Origin: JAAGZL01 sp964628835
GTDB lineage: Bacteria; Pseudomonadota; Gammaproteobacteria; Chromatiales; Chromatiaceae
Length of the DNA: 52,271 nt
Direction: 5' to 3'
NCBI GenBank assembly: GCA_964628835.1
Contig: CAZVME010000018.1
Coordinates: forward strand, 1-52,271
Position 1 is the stretch's first letter. Every line of letters begins with the position of its first letter. Positions 51,791 through 52,271 of this stretch are shown piece after piece. The notes below the pieces were generated by a model. That model was given only the letters and a program-made list of their open reading frames with translations. It did not search any database and was not told the DNA's origin. The position numbers were made by a program, and so were the translations under genes.

Positions 51791-52271
51791 CTAATTTTCC
51801 GGCTCTTCAGCCAATGGGCGGTGATCTTCCCGAATCACGCGCGGCATCTGTGTGCGCGCTGGAATGGTCACTGGTTGGTAGATAACACGCTGTTGTTTGG
51901 GATCGTAGCGCATCTCAACATGTCCACTGAGCGGAAAATCTTTCCGTAGAGGATGTCCGACAAAACCGTAGTCGGTAAGAATCCGCCGCAGATCAGGGTG
52001 GCCCTTGAACAGGATTCCGTACATATCAAAGGCTTCTCGCTCAAACCAGTCTGCAGCGTTCCAGACGCCGATAACCGAATCCACAATAGGGTGTTCGGTT
52101 TCAACAAATGTCCGTAGACGCAGACGGTGATTAAGGCTCACTGAAAGCAGATGGTAGACCACGGCAAAACGATCAGAACCAGAGTCATCCACATCAGAGC
52201 TACTTTCATCCACCCCGCGTCCAAAACCGGTGGCAGACGCATCCTTGGTAACCCACTGGGTTACACCATAC
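51791..52271 (-). CDS. nuoC: NADH-quinone oxidoreductase subunit C, 5' end beyond window
   Basis: 30-kDa peripheral subunit. The frame is open to the window edge and the missing N-terminus lies beyond 52271; the visible part includes R-F-A-V-V-Y-H-L-L-S, E-R-E-A-F-D-M-Y-G-I-L-F-K-G-H-P-D-L-R-R-I-L, and G-H-P-L-R-K-D-F-P-L-S-G, the family signatures. A Ser/Asp-rich insert (S-S-S-D-V-D-D-S-G-S-D) precedes the first. nuoA and nuoB are presumably just outside. Confidence 0.93.
   Translation of the reverse strand, partial: YGVTQWVTKDASATGFGRGVDESSSDVDDSGSDRFAVVYHLLSVSLNHRLRLRTFVETEHPIVDSVIGVWNAADWFEREAFDMYGILFKGHPDLRRILTDYGFVGHPLRKDFPLSGHVEMRYDPKQQRVIYQPVTIPARTQMPRVIREDHRPLAEEPEN

Overview
This window reads as a chromosomal segment of a free-living or facultatively symbiotic gammaproteobacterium. 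The evidence is the gene order rimP-nusA-infB-rbfA-truB-rpsO-pnp behind an initiator tRNA, the pcnB-folK-deoxynucleoside kinase-panB-panC-panD block, and the E. coli-like Tas, Tag and DUF2130 proteins. A separate, unfused nuoC and nuoD, a full methylmalonyl-CoA pathway and Met-rich secreted proteins would fit a marine sulfur-oxidising lineage, but that placement is inference only; no sulfur-oxidation gene is in the window.

Layout. 1-272 (minus): the 5' end of a cold-shock protein gene and a lysine-rich 55-residue protein with a GTG start. 616-3899: divergent pgi and glgA (sugar phosphate and glycogen). 3948-8597 (minus): panD, panC, panB, a deoxynucleoside kinase, folK and pcnB; pcnB appears to use a non-AUG start. 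8740-8815: tRNA-Glu(CTC) with clear promoter and terminator. 9069-16534: a mixed accessory stretch (an unrecognised protein, DUF938 methyltransferase, SCP-2-like protein, gamma-glutamylcyclotransferase-like protein, dodecin, DUF2130 nuclease-like protein, tag, a Tas-like aldo/keto reductase and a secreted peptidoglycan-binding-like protein). Between dodecin and the DUF2130 gene lies a 263-bp palindromic MITE-like element with perfect 31-bp inverted ends. 16879-25489 (minus): the pnp to rimP translation/transcription operon.

25490-28017 is the most unusual part. In other gammaproteobacteria the initiator tRNA (metY) sits directly upstream of rimP. Here the intact tRNA-fMet is about 2.4 kb away, and between it and rimP are two separately terminated genes for secreted methionine-rich proteins. 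One has a 10-residue Met-Pro-Gln repeat followed by a Spy/CpxP-like helical domain. The other has eleven consecutive 9-residue M-[N/D]-P-x-x-Y-x-x-[F/M/W] repeats. A degenerate copy of the 3' part of the same tRNA lies at the rimP side, in the geometry left by tRNA-targeted integration or by duplication and decay.

28161-29117: an orphan DRE-TIM aldolase. 29186-38442 (minus): prpE, mcm, pccB, pccA, meaB and mce, which together take propionate to succinyl-CoA. 38712-52271 (minus): nuoN to nuoC of respiratory complex I, with nuoC cut by the window end. No rRNA, CRISPR array, complete insertion sequence, prophage or integrase gene was seen.
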